A stretch of 64,000 nucleotides of DNA. Origin: Parabacteroides massiliensis. GTDB taxonomy: Bacteria; Bacteroidota; Bacteroidia; Bacteroidales; Tannerellaceae. How positions within the stretch are numbered: position 1 is the stretch's first letter; the number at the start of each line of letters is the position of its first letter. Positions 16,450-28,248 of this stretch are shown here, one piece after another. A program made the position numbers and the translations under genes. The notes beneath the pieces were generated by a model that searched no databases, was not told the DNA's origin, and saw nothing but the letters and a program-made list of their open reading frames with translations. Location: positions 235,918 to 299,917 of the forward strand of contig NZ_LT700191.1 of NCBI RefSeq assembly GCF_900155425.1, written 5' to 3'.

Positions 16450-18951
16450 TCATTTTCCCTTCAAATCAAACGCATAAACAGAGCCTCCATAGTCGACAGC
16501 AAACAACCTATTGCCGGACACAGCCACGGATGCCAAAACAGGAGCACCCATTCTATGGCGCCATAAGAGCGCCCCGCTTTCTTTATCCAGACCATAAAGT
16601 ACGCCATCTGCTCCTCCGGCAATCACCATGTTTCCGACCAGTACGGGACTCGCCTCGACCGTTGCGGACGGATTACGGAAATAAGGAGCCGTATAGATCA
16701 TCGACTCACCTGTACGATACCGCCATTTCTCCGTCCAAGTCTCCCGATCCAGGGCGACAATACCTTCCGAGGCCGTCCCGAATATGAGTTCCTTATCTGT
16801 TACGAGCGGAGAAGAGGCGACATTCACGCTGAAAGGTAATTTCTTTTGCATCAATATCCGCCCGGTTTTCGTTTCCATCAGGAACAACGATTCGTCCGAT
16901 GCAAGATAAAAGACATTTCCTTGCATGACTGCCGAAGAGGAACGATGCCGAATCCCGTTTTTCTCCATGCTCCATAACTTCTTACCGGTTGCTGCATCAT
17001 TGCCGTATAATGCTCCCCAATGTGAGCTGCTGATCAGGACTCCGTTATCCAAAGACATGGTTGCGGTCGATCCTTGGTTTTGATTCCAGTCCTTATTCCG
17101 CCAAATTTCATTTCCGCTTTTCACATCGATCGCACAAAGTCCCTTTCCCGAACCGGCATAGACGATACCTTTTTCGACTACCAACCCTTCGATCAAAGAA
17201 GGCAGTACTTTTTCTATCGCTAATTTCTTCTCCCAAACCAACTTTCCGGACACTGCATCCAGCGCATAACAATTTCCATCAACATCTTGTGCTACAATCA
17301 ATCCATCGGAAGCGACAATCGTATTCTTGATCGAATTGCGTACGGCATATTTCCAACGGACCTCGCCCGTGGAAGCATCCATGCAAGTCACCGAAGCCTG
17401 TCCTTTCCCGTTCTCGTCGACAGAAGCCACATAGACGTTTTCTTTATAAACGATCGGAGAAGACATATAAATATTAGACCCTACATTCCGTATCCATACC
17501 GGACGTAACGAATCCGGACAAACGTTTTCGCATATTCCGGAATGCCGGGAATTACCCAATAAGTTCGTCCAGTCCTGCTGCAAACGAAGAAGAGAAGAGG
17601 ACGGGCGGTATGTGAACGAACGTTCTGCACAGGCGATCTCTCCGTTGCCGAACTCCGCCATAACCCGGACAGTCATAACCCGGCCGATCCGATCGGGAGT
17701 CATGGAAATTTCGGCAAACCAGGCAAAGTCGGTCTGTTGCTGCAACATTTTTCCCGTCAGGATATTCTTACCTTCCACCCGACATTCATACGTAACTTTT
17801 TTTACCGGTGACACGGTCGAATAGGCATTGACAGCCAACTGTACATTTCCCGATGGCGTGCAGGGTGCTTCCAAATTATCAATAGATGCGATCTGCAATG
17901 ATTTGTCGATATAGGGATAACGCAATTCGGACGAAAAATCGCCATGTGCATTTACCTCCATCATACGGAAAGAAGCCGGCGAATGATCGATTCCTCCTCG
18001 GATAGGCGTTAAAGAACCGATGCTGTAAGCATGCTTATGTTTATGTACATGGCTGATATGCCAATGCCCGTATAACCAAGCTTTCAGATTATGTTTATCC
18101 AGATCGAGCCGTCTGCCTTCACCCATGTCGAAGACGAAAGAGTCGCCGGTCACAGGCAAGTCGTGCCCGAATACAATTATTGGTTTTCCTGCCGGTATTT
18201 GTGCAAGGTCGTTTTCCAGCCATTCGTAAACATCAGCCGGGCGATAAGAAGGCGGATAGTCGCCTCCCATCATCGGAGTCACGACATAATGGACGTTCCC
18301 GGCATCGAACGAATAATAGACCGGTCCGTAAAGCTGTTCGAACAGTTCTTCTCCATATTTTCCTTTTACCAGATCATGGTTCCCGATCGAATAAAAGACC
18401 GGGACATTCATATTGGCCGTATTCATCAAACGGATATGGTTTTTCAACCCGTTCTCGTAGCAGATATCCCCTCCGTGCATGATGAACGCTACTTCTTCAT
18501 TGGCGGCATAATCACGAAGGTTCTGCACCCAGTCGGAATGTTCGTCATTCGATACGGAACCGTGTATTTCGGTGTCCGAGATATGTACGAACCGATGGCT
18601 TCCGTCTTTTCGGATATGAGCTTCATAAGGTACAACCCCGAAATCATACGTTTGTCCTTCCTCGCCGATCCGGCGATAATAAGCATTATCGGTCTTGAAA
18701 CCGGAAGGAGTCGTAATAAAAATAAACCGTTCTTTCTCATGGCCGGGCAAATCGAACGACCCGTCGCGTGCTGTCCTGACGACATGCAATCCGTCCGAAA
18801 CCATCACACCGGATAACGGTTTCTCTCCCTTATCGAAAATCCCGTTCTTGTTTTTATCAATAAATACATGCCCTGTATAAGAAGCCTCGGCAGAAAAAGC
18901 CACACACCCCAACAGGAGGAATGTTGCATAAATATTTGTTCGTGTTTTCAT
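16450..18951 (-). CDS. Calcineurin-like phosphoesterase with PQQ-type propeller
   Basis: 833 residues from the ATG at 18949-18951, ahead of the signal peptide M-K-T-R-T-N-I-Y-A-T-F-L-L-L-G-C; the frame is open to 18984. Order: a small SdrD-B-like beta domain (G-H-V-F-I-D-K-N-K-N-G-I-F-D-K-G-E), a metallophosphoesterase domain with its metal-site motifs in sequence (H-I-S-D-T-E-I-H, G-G-D-I, G-N-H-D, G-H-D-L-P, Y-G-H-W-H), then about 360 residues of PQQ/quinoprotein beta-propeller repeats (G-E-V-R-W-K-Y, G-K-L-V-W-E-K, W-R-H-R-M). The exported enzyme probably hydrolyses a phosphoester; the substrate is unknown. Such genes commonly accompany SusC/SusD. It sits between the two fecR copies, and a 3' relic of a second copy lies at 8281-8404. 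Confidence 0.9.
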   Translation of the reverse strand: MKTRTNIYATFLLLGCVAFSAEASYTGHVFIDKNKNGIFDKGEKPLSGVMVSDGLHVVRTARDGSFDLPGHEKERFIFITTPSGFKTDNAYYRRIGEEGQTYDFGVVPYEAHIRKDGSHRFVHISDTEIHGSVSNDEHSDWVQNLRDYAANEEVAFIMHGGDICYENGLKNHIRLMNTANMNVPVFYSIGNHDLVKGKYGEELFEQLYGPVYYSFDAGNVHYVVTPMMGGDYPPSYRPADVYEWLENDLAQIPAGKPIIVFGHDLPVTGDSFVFDMGEGRRLDLDKHNLKAWLYGHWHISHVHKHKHAYSIGSLTPIRGGIDHSPASFRMMEVNAHGDFSSELRYPYIDKSLQIASIDNLEAPCTPSGNVQLAVNAYSTVSPVKKVTYECRVEGKNILTGKMLQQQTDFAWFAEISMTPDRIGRVMTVRVMAEFGNGEIACAERSFTYRPSSSLLRLQQDWTNLLGNSRHSGICENVCPDSLRPVWIRNVGSNIYMSSPIVYKENVYVASVDENGKGQASVTCMDASTGEVRWKYAVRNSIKNTIVASDGLIVAQDVDGNCYALDAVSGKLVWEKKLAIEKVLPSLIEGLVVEKGIVYAGSGKGLCAIDVKSGNEIWRNKDWNQNQGSTATMSLDNGVLISSSHWGALYGNDAATGKKLWSMEKNGIRHRSSSAVMQGNVFYLASDESLFLMETKTGRILMQKKLPFSVNVASSPLVTDKELIFGTASEGIVALDRETWTEKWRYRTGESMIYTAPYFRNPSATVEASPVLVGNMVIAGGADGVLYGLDKESGALLWRHRMGAPVLASVAVSGNRLFAVDYGGSVYAFDLKGK

Positions 18952-19013
18952 GTTATCTTCAGGATTTATAAAATTCACAATCATTCTTTCTGAAAAAAGA
19001 GTTCACATAAGCT

Positions 19014-20096
19014 TTATTTTTTCGAAATGATTATGTTTTTGTTTTCGTCTACTTTATAAACAAGATATAAAGACTGGCACAAAATATTGACCACGTCTTC
19101 CGGTTTTTCCCTTAGATCCAATTTTCCTGAGATCGGAATATCCTTGATATTATCGTCATACAGGATGCGACATCCGTAATGCCGGGACAACCGGTCGAAC
19201 ACCTCTCCTGCTATCCTGTTGTTCAACAACATCATATTGTCTTTCCAACAGATATATCCGAAAACATCCACCTCCTTTATATCCAAGCCTTTTTCTTGTA
19301 TGGAAACCAATTGATTAGGTTTCAAGACCGTTTTTTCTCTATCGGTCGTCTCTACCTCCACTTTGCCTTCCACCAATACAACCGAGGCTGCTGCATCTTC
19401 TTTATAAGCGCATATATTGAACTGGGTTCCCAGCACTTTCACTTCGAATCCTTTCGTTTTGACGATAAAAGGACGTGAGGGGTCTTTTTTAACATCCAGA
19501 TAGACTTCCCCTTCCACTATTATCTCACGCCGGTCTTTCCCGAACAGAGCCGGATAGATCACCCGCGAACCGGAATTGACATACATTTTCGTCCCGTCGG
19601 AGAAAGTGATATCAACTTTCCGTCCTTTAGGGACAACAATCTGGTTGACAACCTCTTCGTCTTTCTCTTTTTCTTGTCCGGAAATTGTTTTCACAACCTG
19701 GCCTTCCACCTCCGGCTTGCCATCCTCACCGTATCTTACGGAAGACTCGTCTTTCAATTGCATCCGGTCGTTGCGGGCAAACAGGACTACTTCATCGTCC
19801 GGCAACACCGGAATTTCCTGTTCTAACATACTTACGGATACAGCCGGCTCCTCTGCGGTTTTCCACAGGCTCATTCCGATAGCCAACAGAATCGCTGCAG
19901 AAGCAGCGACAGCCGAAAGCACGTATCGGATCCGCAATTTATGCGAAGGTTTGCTTGCCAGCTTTTTCTCTACTTCCTCCCAAGACAAAAGAACTTCGGC
20001 ACGGTCGGTTGATTCCGCCTCATGCACTTTTTCCAGCAATTTCTGCCCTGCCCGGAAAAACGACTCTTTGTCTTTTATGTCTTGTTCTCTATTCAC
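19014..20096 (-). CDS. FecR-type anti-sigma factor (copy A)
   Basis: 360 residues starting at a GTG (20094-20096). Layout as in copy B: cytoplasmic sigma-binding region, transmembrane helix near residues 56-76 (A-V-A-A-S-A-A-I-L-L-A-I-G-M-S-L-W), FecR domain about 150-250 and a C-terminal DUF4974-like domain with L-D-L-R-E-K-P-E-D-V-V-N-I-L. It follows the ECF sigma gene by 59 bases and is the sigma factor's natural partner. No susC lies next to it; the phosphoesterase gene follows after 62 bases. The likely history is loss of this copy's susC-susD, leaving the anti-sigma to pair with the transporter of copy B if that were intact (inference). Confidence 0.92.
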   Translation of the reverse strand: MNREQDIKDKESFFRAGQKLLEKVHEAESTDRAEVLLSWEEVEKKLASKPSHKLRIRYVLSAVAASAAILLAIGMSLWKTAEEPAVSVSMLEQEIPVLPDDEVVLFARNDRMQLKDESSVRYGEDGKPEVEGQVVKTISGQEKEKDEEVVNQIVVPKGRKVDITFSDGTKMYVNSGSRVIYPALFGKDRREIIVEGEVYLDVKKDPSRPFIVKTKGFEVKVLGTQFNICAYKEDAAASVVLVEGKVEVETTDREKTVLKPNQLVSIQEKGLDIKEVDVFGYICWKDNMMLLNNRIAGEVFDRLSRHYGCRILYDDNIKDIPISGKLDLREKPEDVVNILCQSLYLVYKVDENKNIIISKK

Positions 20097-20155
20097 GATT
20101 CACGTTTTTATTCTTATTACGGGTAAAAAAGATTCCGGTACTCACTTTTTCAGCA

Positions 20156-20710
20156 CTATTTTGAAAAAAATCCTTTCTTCTCAAGATAAACTTTCTTCAG
20201 TTTTGACAAACTTCTGAATAACAAATTCTTACTGGACTGATAATTTATTTCTAATATCTCGGCTATATCTTCGTGCTTCAGCTCGTTCACATAATAAAGG
20301 TAGATGATTTCTTGTTGATGAGGAGATAATTCGGAAAAAGCATGCATGAGAAGTTTAGCGTGAAAATCCGATTCATCCCCGTCTGCAAAGACATCATCGG
20401 CGACAAACTTGTCCGCATAGTCGTCAAGGACATCCGAATCTCTTTCCTTCTCGAGCGTATCGAATATTTTGTTTCGCAACGTCTTTATCAAATATCCTTT
20501 GAGATTCAGCGTCGGAGAAAGGGTCGAATGATTCTGGATGATCTTTATGAATATATCCTGTATGCAATCTTTTACCAGTTCTTCATCAGATACCAATTTC
20601 AGACCATAATGATAAAGCAAGGAATAAAAACGACAATACATTTCTTTAAATGCTTGCCTGTCTCCTTTCAAACATAACAGCCATAGATTTTCTTCTGATA
20701 TCTCATGCAT
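20156..20710 (-). CDS. ECF-type RNA polymerase sigma factor
   Basis: 184 residues with sigma-70 region 2 (about 15-90: L-V-K-D-C-I-Q-D-I-F-I-K-I, L-K-G-Y-L-I-K-T-L-R-N-K-I-F-D) and region 4 (about 125-178: L-S-P-H-Q-Q-E-I-I-Y-L-Y-Y-V-N-E-L-K-H-E-D-I-A), with nothing between them, which is the ECF architecture. It directs transcription of the adjoining uptake locus when released by FecR. It heads the sigma-fecR-phosphoesterase set on the minus strand. A TAATTTTG box at 20742-20749 lies just upstream of the ATG. Confidence 0.93.
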   Translation of the reverse strand: MHEISEENLWLLCLKGDRQAFKEMYCRFYSLLYHYGLKLVSDEELVKDCIQDIFIKIIQNHSTLSPTLNLKGYLIKTLRNKIFDTLEKERDSDVLDDYADKFVADDVFADGDESDFHAKLLMHAFSELSPHQQEIIYLYYVNELKHEDIAEILEINYQSSKNLLFRSLSKLKKVYLEKKGFFSK

Positions 20711-20741
20711 AGCGGATAATTGTGAGATTTTTTCTGTGTTG

Positions 20742-20749
20742 CAAAATTA
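20742..20749 (-). promoter_or_regulatory. -7 box for the sigma gene
   Basis: On the minus strand TAATTTTG fits TAnnTTTG, 31 bases upstream of the sigma start codon. No TTTG at the usual -33 spacing. The rest of the 20711-20979 gap holds the hairpin at 20903-20945 and no gene. Confidence 0.4.
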
Positions 20750-20902
20750 ACCCTATTTATCAAACGAGAAAAAGAAAACGATATTAATTTCATATTAAAA
20801 ACCGCTTGTTTGAGAAACCGAGCATCCAGTATGATTAATCAAAATGTCACCACTACCCCGGCAAAATCGGATTAGTAGGGCATATTTGGGGAATTAGTAG
20901 CA

Positions 20903-20945
20903 AGGGTAATATTTTTTAACACTACAAAGTGTTGCGTTTTACCCT
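20903..20945 (-). terminator. Nested hairpin after the outer-membrane barrel gene
   Basis: AGGGTAA (20903-20909) pairs with TTACCCT (20939-20945), enclosing a second stem AACACT/AGTGTT with an ACAA loop. It lies 35 bases past the stop of the 20980-21693 gene and probably ends its transcription. Confidence 0.5.
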
Positions 20946-20979
20946 CATAATGATGATAAAATGACATTTGACAGCAGCC

Positions 20980-21693
20980 CTAAAATTTATATCCGATCGT
21001 AACAAAAGCTGATATGTTTTTTGCAGCAAAGTCGTCCAGACCCGTAAATTCCGCAACTTCTTTGAGTTTGTCATTTACATTGATCAAACCCAACTGGCTT
21101 TCCAAACCTAAAATGATATTCCGATTCTCATAAGTTATACTCAAACCTACCCCTGCATCAAAACGCTTATTCCCCATTTTTCCATCGTCTATATGGCCAA
21201 ATGTACCCAACTTATACTCATCCTCCACTGTCTCGAAACCGACTATCGTCGGTATCTTTTTTTCAACGACAACAGAGGTTTTTCCGCCTATGCCATAAGC
21301 CACATAAGGCCCTGCCGAGAGAAGCAATCCTGAGTTTTTCGTAAAATTCAAACAAGCCGCAACCATAATCGGAAGTTCCAGATAAAGTTCATTCATTGAT
21401 GCTTTGCCAATACCAGCCTCCTCTTCCTTATAACCCTTCGAAACAAAATTCAAAGAAGGCTGCAAAGACCAAACCTTATTAAAAGCATAATCCATTCCAG
21501 CTCCGGCTTTATAGGCAAATTTGGCCTTTCCTTCCGTATTCTTTCCCCAGAAACTGGCGATTCCAACTCCTGCTTTTGCTTGGAAAGAAACGGGCGATTG
21601 GGCCTGTACCTCCTTTCCTAACGCCATCATCACTACACATACACTAAAAACGGCAAACTTTGTTCCCTTCAAAAACAGATTGTTCATATTCAT
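20980..21693 (-). CDS. Outer-membrane beta-barrel protein (PorT/OMP_b-brl-like)
   Basis: 237 residues from the ATG at 21691-21693, preceded by AGAGAGGA, a ribosome-binding site of unusual quality for this group. The frame extends to 21729 only through a TTG. A signal peptide ends near E-V-Q-A-Q, followed by alternating strands typical of a small eight-stranded barrel (V-S-F-Q-A-K-A-G-V-G-I-A ... W-S-L-Q-P-S-L-N-F-V-S-K-G-Y) and a C-terminal aromatic residue (I-G-Y-K-F). The fold suggests an outer-membrane structural or binding protein; the specific role is unknown. It is transcribed divergently from the DUF4105 gene. Confidence 0.82.
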   Translation of the reverse strand: MNMNNLFLKGTKFAVFSVCVVMMALGKEVQAQSPVSFQAKAGVGIASFWGKNTEGKAKFAYKAGAGMDYAFNKVWSLQPSLNFVSKGYKEEEAGIGKASMNELYLELPIMVAACLNFTKNSGLLLSAGPYVAYGIGGKTSVVVEKKIPTIVGFETVEDEYKLGTFGHIDDGKMGNKRFDAGVGLSITYENRNIILGLESQLGLINVNDKLKEVAEFTGLDDFAAKNISAFVTIGYKF

Positions 21694-21777
21694 ATTCCTC
21701 TCTTCTTTTTTATAAAGAACGTGAATCAAGAAGAAATATTATTTGCCCATTCCTGTACATTTTCCTCCGATCTGTCG

Positions 21778-21785
21778 TATATTTG
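21778..21785 (+). promoter_or_regulatory. -7 box for the DUF4105 gene
   Basis: TATATTTG, a full TAnnTTTG match, 58 bases upstream of the ATG at 21844. It makes the upstream extension of that frame to 21721 unlikely to be translated. Confidence 0.5.
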
Positions 21786-21843
21786 TAGCTCAACGAGCCG
21801 TTTGCCGACAATTGTCGACTGGCTAATAACAACTTTCGGTTTT

Positions 21844-23043
21844 ATGAAAAAAAATATATTCCTGCTCTTTCTACTCTTCACAGCGGCCTCGCTTCAGGCG
21901 CAATTCCCGCAGCTCAGCAAAGATGCCGAGATCAGTCTATTGACTGTTTCGCCATCGGAAGACGAAGTGTACACGGTCTACGGACATACAGCTTTGCGGG
22001 TAAGAGATGCGTCGAAAAAACTCGATACCGTATTTAATTACGGGATATTCGACTTCTCGAAACCGAACTTCATCTACCGGTTTGCAAAAGGAGAAACCGA
22101 TTACAGGCTCGCAGCGCAATATACACGCGACTTTCTGATCGAATATGAGATGCGGGGAAGCGAAGTCACCGAACAAATCCTGGATATCGATTCCGCAGGA
22201 AAAGCACGGATATGGGAAGCCTTGATGATCAATAACCTACCGGAAAACCGCGTATACCGCTATAATTTCTTTTTCGACAATTGTGCGACACGTCCCGCTG
22301 CCATTATCGAAAAGCTGGCAGGAGGGGAAATAGATTATAACGCACCATTCAAGCAGCAGACGTTCCGCGATCTTATCAATTATTGTACGCGCAACAAACC
22401 TTGGCTTACGTTCGGATGCGACCTGGCACTGGGCAGCCCGACCGACCGGATCGCGACTTCCCATGAAATGATGTTCCTACCGCCCTACCTGAAAGAAGCG
22501 TTCGGTACGGCAACCATTACCGGTGCAGACGGTTCCCGAAAGGAATTGGTAAGTTCAACCCAAACATTGATAAACGGGCTCACCGATGAAGTAAAACCGG
22601 ACACGGGTTTCTTTACGCCGCTTGTTTGCTGCTGGAGCTTTTTCCTCATCATACTGGCTGTCACATTCGTTGAATGGCGACGCAAATCCTATTTCAGGAT
22701 TGTTGATTGCATCTTGTTTTTCACAGCAGGAATAGCAGGAGTCGTACTGTTTTTCCTGAGCTTCGTTTCGACACATCCATGCGTTTGCCCGAACTGGAAT
22801 ATCATTTGGTTGCAACCTTTTGACTTGGTAGCTGTTATTTTGTTTACAGTAAAAAAGTTAAGAAAGGCCGCATATTATTATCATTTTATTAACTTTGCGG
22901 CGCTTATGCTGATGTTGGCTGGTTGGCATTTCATTCCGCAGCATTTAAACACAGCATTTATCCCGTTGGTAATGAGCCTTTGGCTACGTTCGGGATATGG
23001 CGTTTACAGAAAAATATGGAACATCGGGTACGGAAAATACTAA
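21844..23043 (+). CDS. DUF4105-type membrane protein
   Basis: 399 residues from the ATG at 21844, ahead of a clear signal peptide (M-K-K-N-I-F-L-L-F-L-L-F-T-A-A-S-L-Q-A-Q). The first half is a DUF4105 / Lnb-like periplasmic domain with Y-T-V-Y-G-H-T-A-L-R-V near residues 40-50, G-I-F-D-F near 70, and Y-N-F-F-F-D-N-C-A-T-R near 145, where H and C resemble a papain-like or NlpC-like site. The second half has about five transmembrane helices, beginning P-L-V-C-C-W-S-F-F-L-I-I. The function in the family is not established. The stop overlaps the start region of the next gene by 28 bases, so the two are translationally linked. Confidence 0.82.
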   Translation: MKKNIFLLFLLFTAASLQAQFPQLSKDAEISLLTVSPSEDEVYTVYGHTALRVRDASKKLDTVFNYGIFDFSKPNFIYRFAKGETDYRLAAQYTRDFLIEYEMRGSEVTEQILDIDSAGKARIWEALMINNLPENRVYRYNFFFDNCATRPAAIIEKLAGGEIDYNAPFKQQTFRDLINYCTRNKPWLTFGCDLALGSPTDRIATSHEMMFLPPYLKEAFGTATITGADGSRKELVSSTQTLINGLTDEVKPDTGFFTPLVCCWSFFLIILAVTFVEWRRKSYFRIVDCILFFTAGIAGVVLFFLSFVSTHPCVCPNWNIIWLQPFDLVAVILFTVKKLRKAAYYYHFINFAALMLMLAGWHFIPQHLNTAFIPLVMSLWLRSGYGVYRKIWNIGYGKY

Positions 23044-24641
23044 CATCGCTCATCGCTATTCTGGCAGCAACCAATCTGGAGGCTCAACAAAGCACGCCCA
23101 AATTGGTCGTATGTATCACTGTCGACCAGTTGCGGGGCGATTATATAGAATATTTTTACAACACATTCGGCGAGCGCGGTTTCAAGCGGTTGATGAATGA
23201 AGGATTGGTGTATAACAACATCCGGTTCGAATTCTCAGACATCGACGAAGCCAGTGCCTTTGCCACCCTGTTCACCGGAAGCAACCCGAATTTCAGCGGG
23301 ATATCAGGAAAGAATATCTACGATTTTGACAAGGAAAAGGAAGTTTCGGTCTTATATGACCCGGACTATCTCGGAAACTATACGAAAGAGCATTATTCTC
23401 CTCGGAAACTGATCAGCTCCACGATCGGAGACGAACTGAAAATCGCTTCCAAAGGCAGAAGCGATGTATATGCCATAGCCCCCAACCCCGAAAGTGCGAT
23501 CCTTTCTGCCGGACATGCGGCAAACGGCGCTTTCTGGATGGACGATTACAACGGCAAATGGGCGACAACGACTTTCTACAAAGGGCTTCCCTGGTATGTG
23601 GACCGCTACAACAACGGCCCGGAATCCTTGTCGGCACGTTTGGAGCAGATGGCTTGGACGCCGTCCCTGTCACCGGACAAGTTCAACGCATTCCCGTACA
23701 TTTTGGATGAAATCCCATTCAAATACACATTCAAGGAAAATACGAACGAGTGTTTCTTCAATCTGAAAACCTCGCCTTTCATCAATAAGGAAATCAACCG
23801 TCTGGCGCTTCAGTTCCTCGAATATGGGGCTTTCGGTACGCGTTCTTGCCCGGATATGCTTGCCATTACTTATTATGCAGGCAATTATCGCGGCAACATG
23901 CATAAGGAATATACCCGCGAGATACAAGACACCTATTATCAGCTGGATAAGGACCTGGAACAGTTGTTGGACAAGATAGACAAGAAAGTCGGGCTGAACA
24001 ACACGTTGATCGTATTTACCGGTTCGGGATATTACAAGAGCGAAGAAGAATATCCAGACGGCATGCAGTTGACGAATGGCGAATTCCACCCGAAACGCTG
24101 TGTCGCCCTGCTCAATATGTATCTGATGGCTATCTACGGCCAGCACACAAATTGGGTAAAAGGATTCTATAACAACCAGATCTATCTGAACCGCAAAGCG
24201 ATAGAAGACGCAAAGCTGGACTTGACTGCCATACAGGAAAAGGCTGCCGAATTTCTGCGCGAATTCAGCGGCGTACAGTTCGTTGCGACCGAGAACGTCC
24301 TGCGTACGGGCAACTGGAACGAAAAAACATCCAAATACTTGCACGGTACGCATCTTTCGAGCCGTGGCGACCTGATCATCGAGTTGCAGCCCGGATGGAC
24401 CATCAACAACGACGATCCGAAAGCGAAAGTAAAAGTAATACGAAATAATGCAGTTATAACCCCGCTGGTGTTTATGGGCAACGGTATCAAGCCGGAACAT
24501 ATCTACCGCGAAGTAAAAGCCACAGAGGTAGCCCCTACGGTAACCCATGTGTTGAGGATCAGACCACCTAATGCCTCCATCAGCCTGCCGTTGAGGGAAT
24601 TGACAATGGACAATGGACGATTGGCAATTCCATCTAAATAG
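23016..24641 (+). CDS. Alkaline-phosphatase-fold protein, metal site apparently lost
   Basis: 541 residues from the ATG at 23016, which overlaps the end of the previous gene and precedes a signal peptide. It follows type I phosphodiesterase / PafA-like proteins: V-D-Q-L-R-G-D-Y near the N-terminus keeps the first metal-site aspartate, then G-E-R-G-F-K-R-L, and F-T-G-S-N-P-N-F-S-G-I where active members have T-G-S-x-P-x-x-H-G-I. The usual nucleophile-bearing T-x-x-G-H stretch reads D-E-A-S-A-F-A-T, the D-H-G metal motif reads G-S-G-Y-Y, and the late H before P-L-V-F-M-G is missing. I infer a non-catalytic or changed role, perhaps binding. The last few residues derive from an intergenic repeat. 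Confidence 0.78.
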   Translation: MEHRVRKILTSLIAILAATNLEAQQSTPKLVVCITVDQLRGDYIEYFYNTFGERGFKRLMNEGLVYNNIRFEFSDIDEASAFATLFTGSNPNFSGISGKNIYDFDKEKEVSVLYDPDYLGNYTKEHYSPRKLISSTIGDELKIASKGRSDVYAIAPNPESAILSAGHAANGAFWMDDYNGKWATTTFYKGLPWYVDRYNNGPESLSARLEQMAWTPSLSPDKFNAFPYILDEIPFKYTFKENTNECFFNLKTSPFINKEINRLALQFLEYGAFGTRSCPDMLAITYYAGNYRGNMHKEYTREIQDTYYQLDKDLEQLLDKIDKKVGLNNTLIVFTGSGYYKSEEEYPDGMQLTNGEFHPKRCVALLNMYLMAIYGQHTNWVKGFYNNQIYLNRKAIEDAKLDLTAIQEKAAEFLREFSGVQFVATENVLRTGNWNEKTSKYLHGTHLSSRGDLIIELQPGWTINNDDPKAKVKVIRNNAVITPLVFMGNGIKPEHIYREVKATEVAPTVTHVLRIRPPNASISLPLRELTMDNGRLAIPSK

Positions 24642-24741
24642 ACTTCCATTGATATATAATTAAAACAAAATAAAATTAGTAACCATCCAGTTGATAGAGT
24701 CAATTGCATCGTCAATTGTCTATTGTCAATTGTCAATTTAA
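24599..24741. repeat. Degenerate (T)TGACAATGG / TCAATTGTC repeats
   Basis: TTGACAATGGACAATGG at 24599-24615 lies inside the 3' end of the preceding gene. A run of TCAATTGTC-type units (CGTCAATTGTC, TATTGTCAATTGTCAA) fills about 24705-24739 just before secA, in inverted orientation. This simple repeat family is common between Bacteroidales genes (from memory), and here its expansion seems to have supplied the last codons of the phosphatase-like protein. Confidence 0.5.
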
Positions 24742-24747
24742 TAAGTT

Positions 24748-28101
<3,354 letters not shown>

Positions 28102-28124
28102 TCCTGCCCTGTAACAATAAAGCG

Positions 28125-28158
28125 AAGGCGGCCCTAAAAAGGTCGCCTTTGTTTTATT
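28125..28158 (+). terminator. Rho-independent terminator after secA
   Basis: AAGGCGGCC at 28125-28133 pairs with GGTCGCCTT at 28141-28149 (one G-T pair) and is followed by TGTTTTATTT. Confidence 0.85.
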
Positions 28159-28185
28159 TATAAATCCAAAAAAATATAAAATTCT

Positions 28186-28216
28186 TTTGTCTATTACATT
28201 ACACTTACTACCTTAG
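28186..28216 (+). promoter_or_regulatory. Promoter of the TPR-protein gene
   Basis: TTTG at 28186-28189, a 19-base spacer, then TACCTTAG at 28209-28216, close to TAnnTTTG; the start codon is 33 bases further on. Confidence 0.45.
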
Positions 28217-28248
28217 TGGAACTAATTTAAATATTACATTTAATCACC

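Noticed and set aside
16180-16566. 128-residue frame on the plus strand
   Set aside because: It spans the REP-like repeat and the end of the phosphoesterase gene on the other strand; no homology, no start context.
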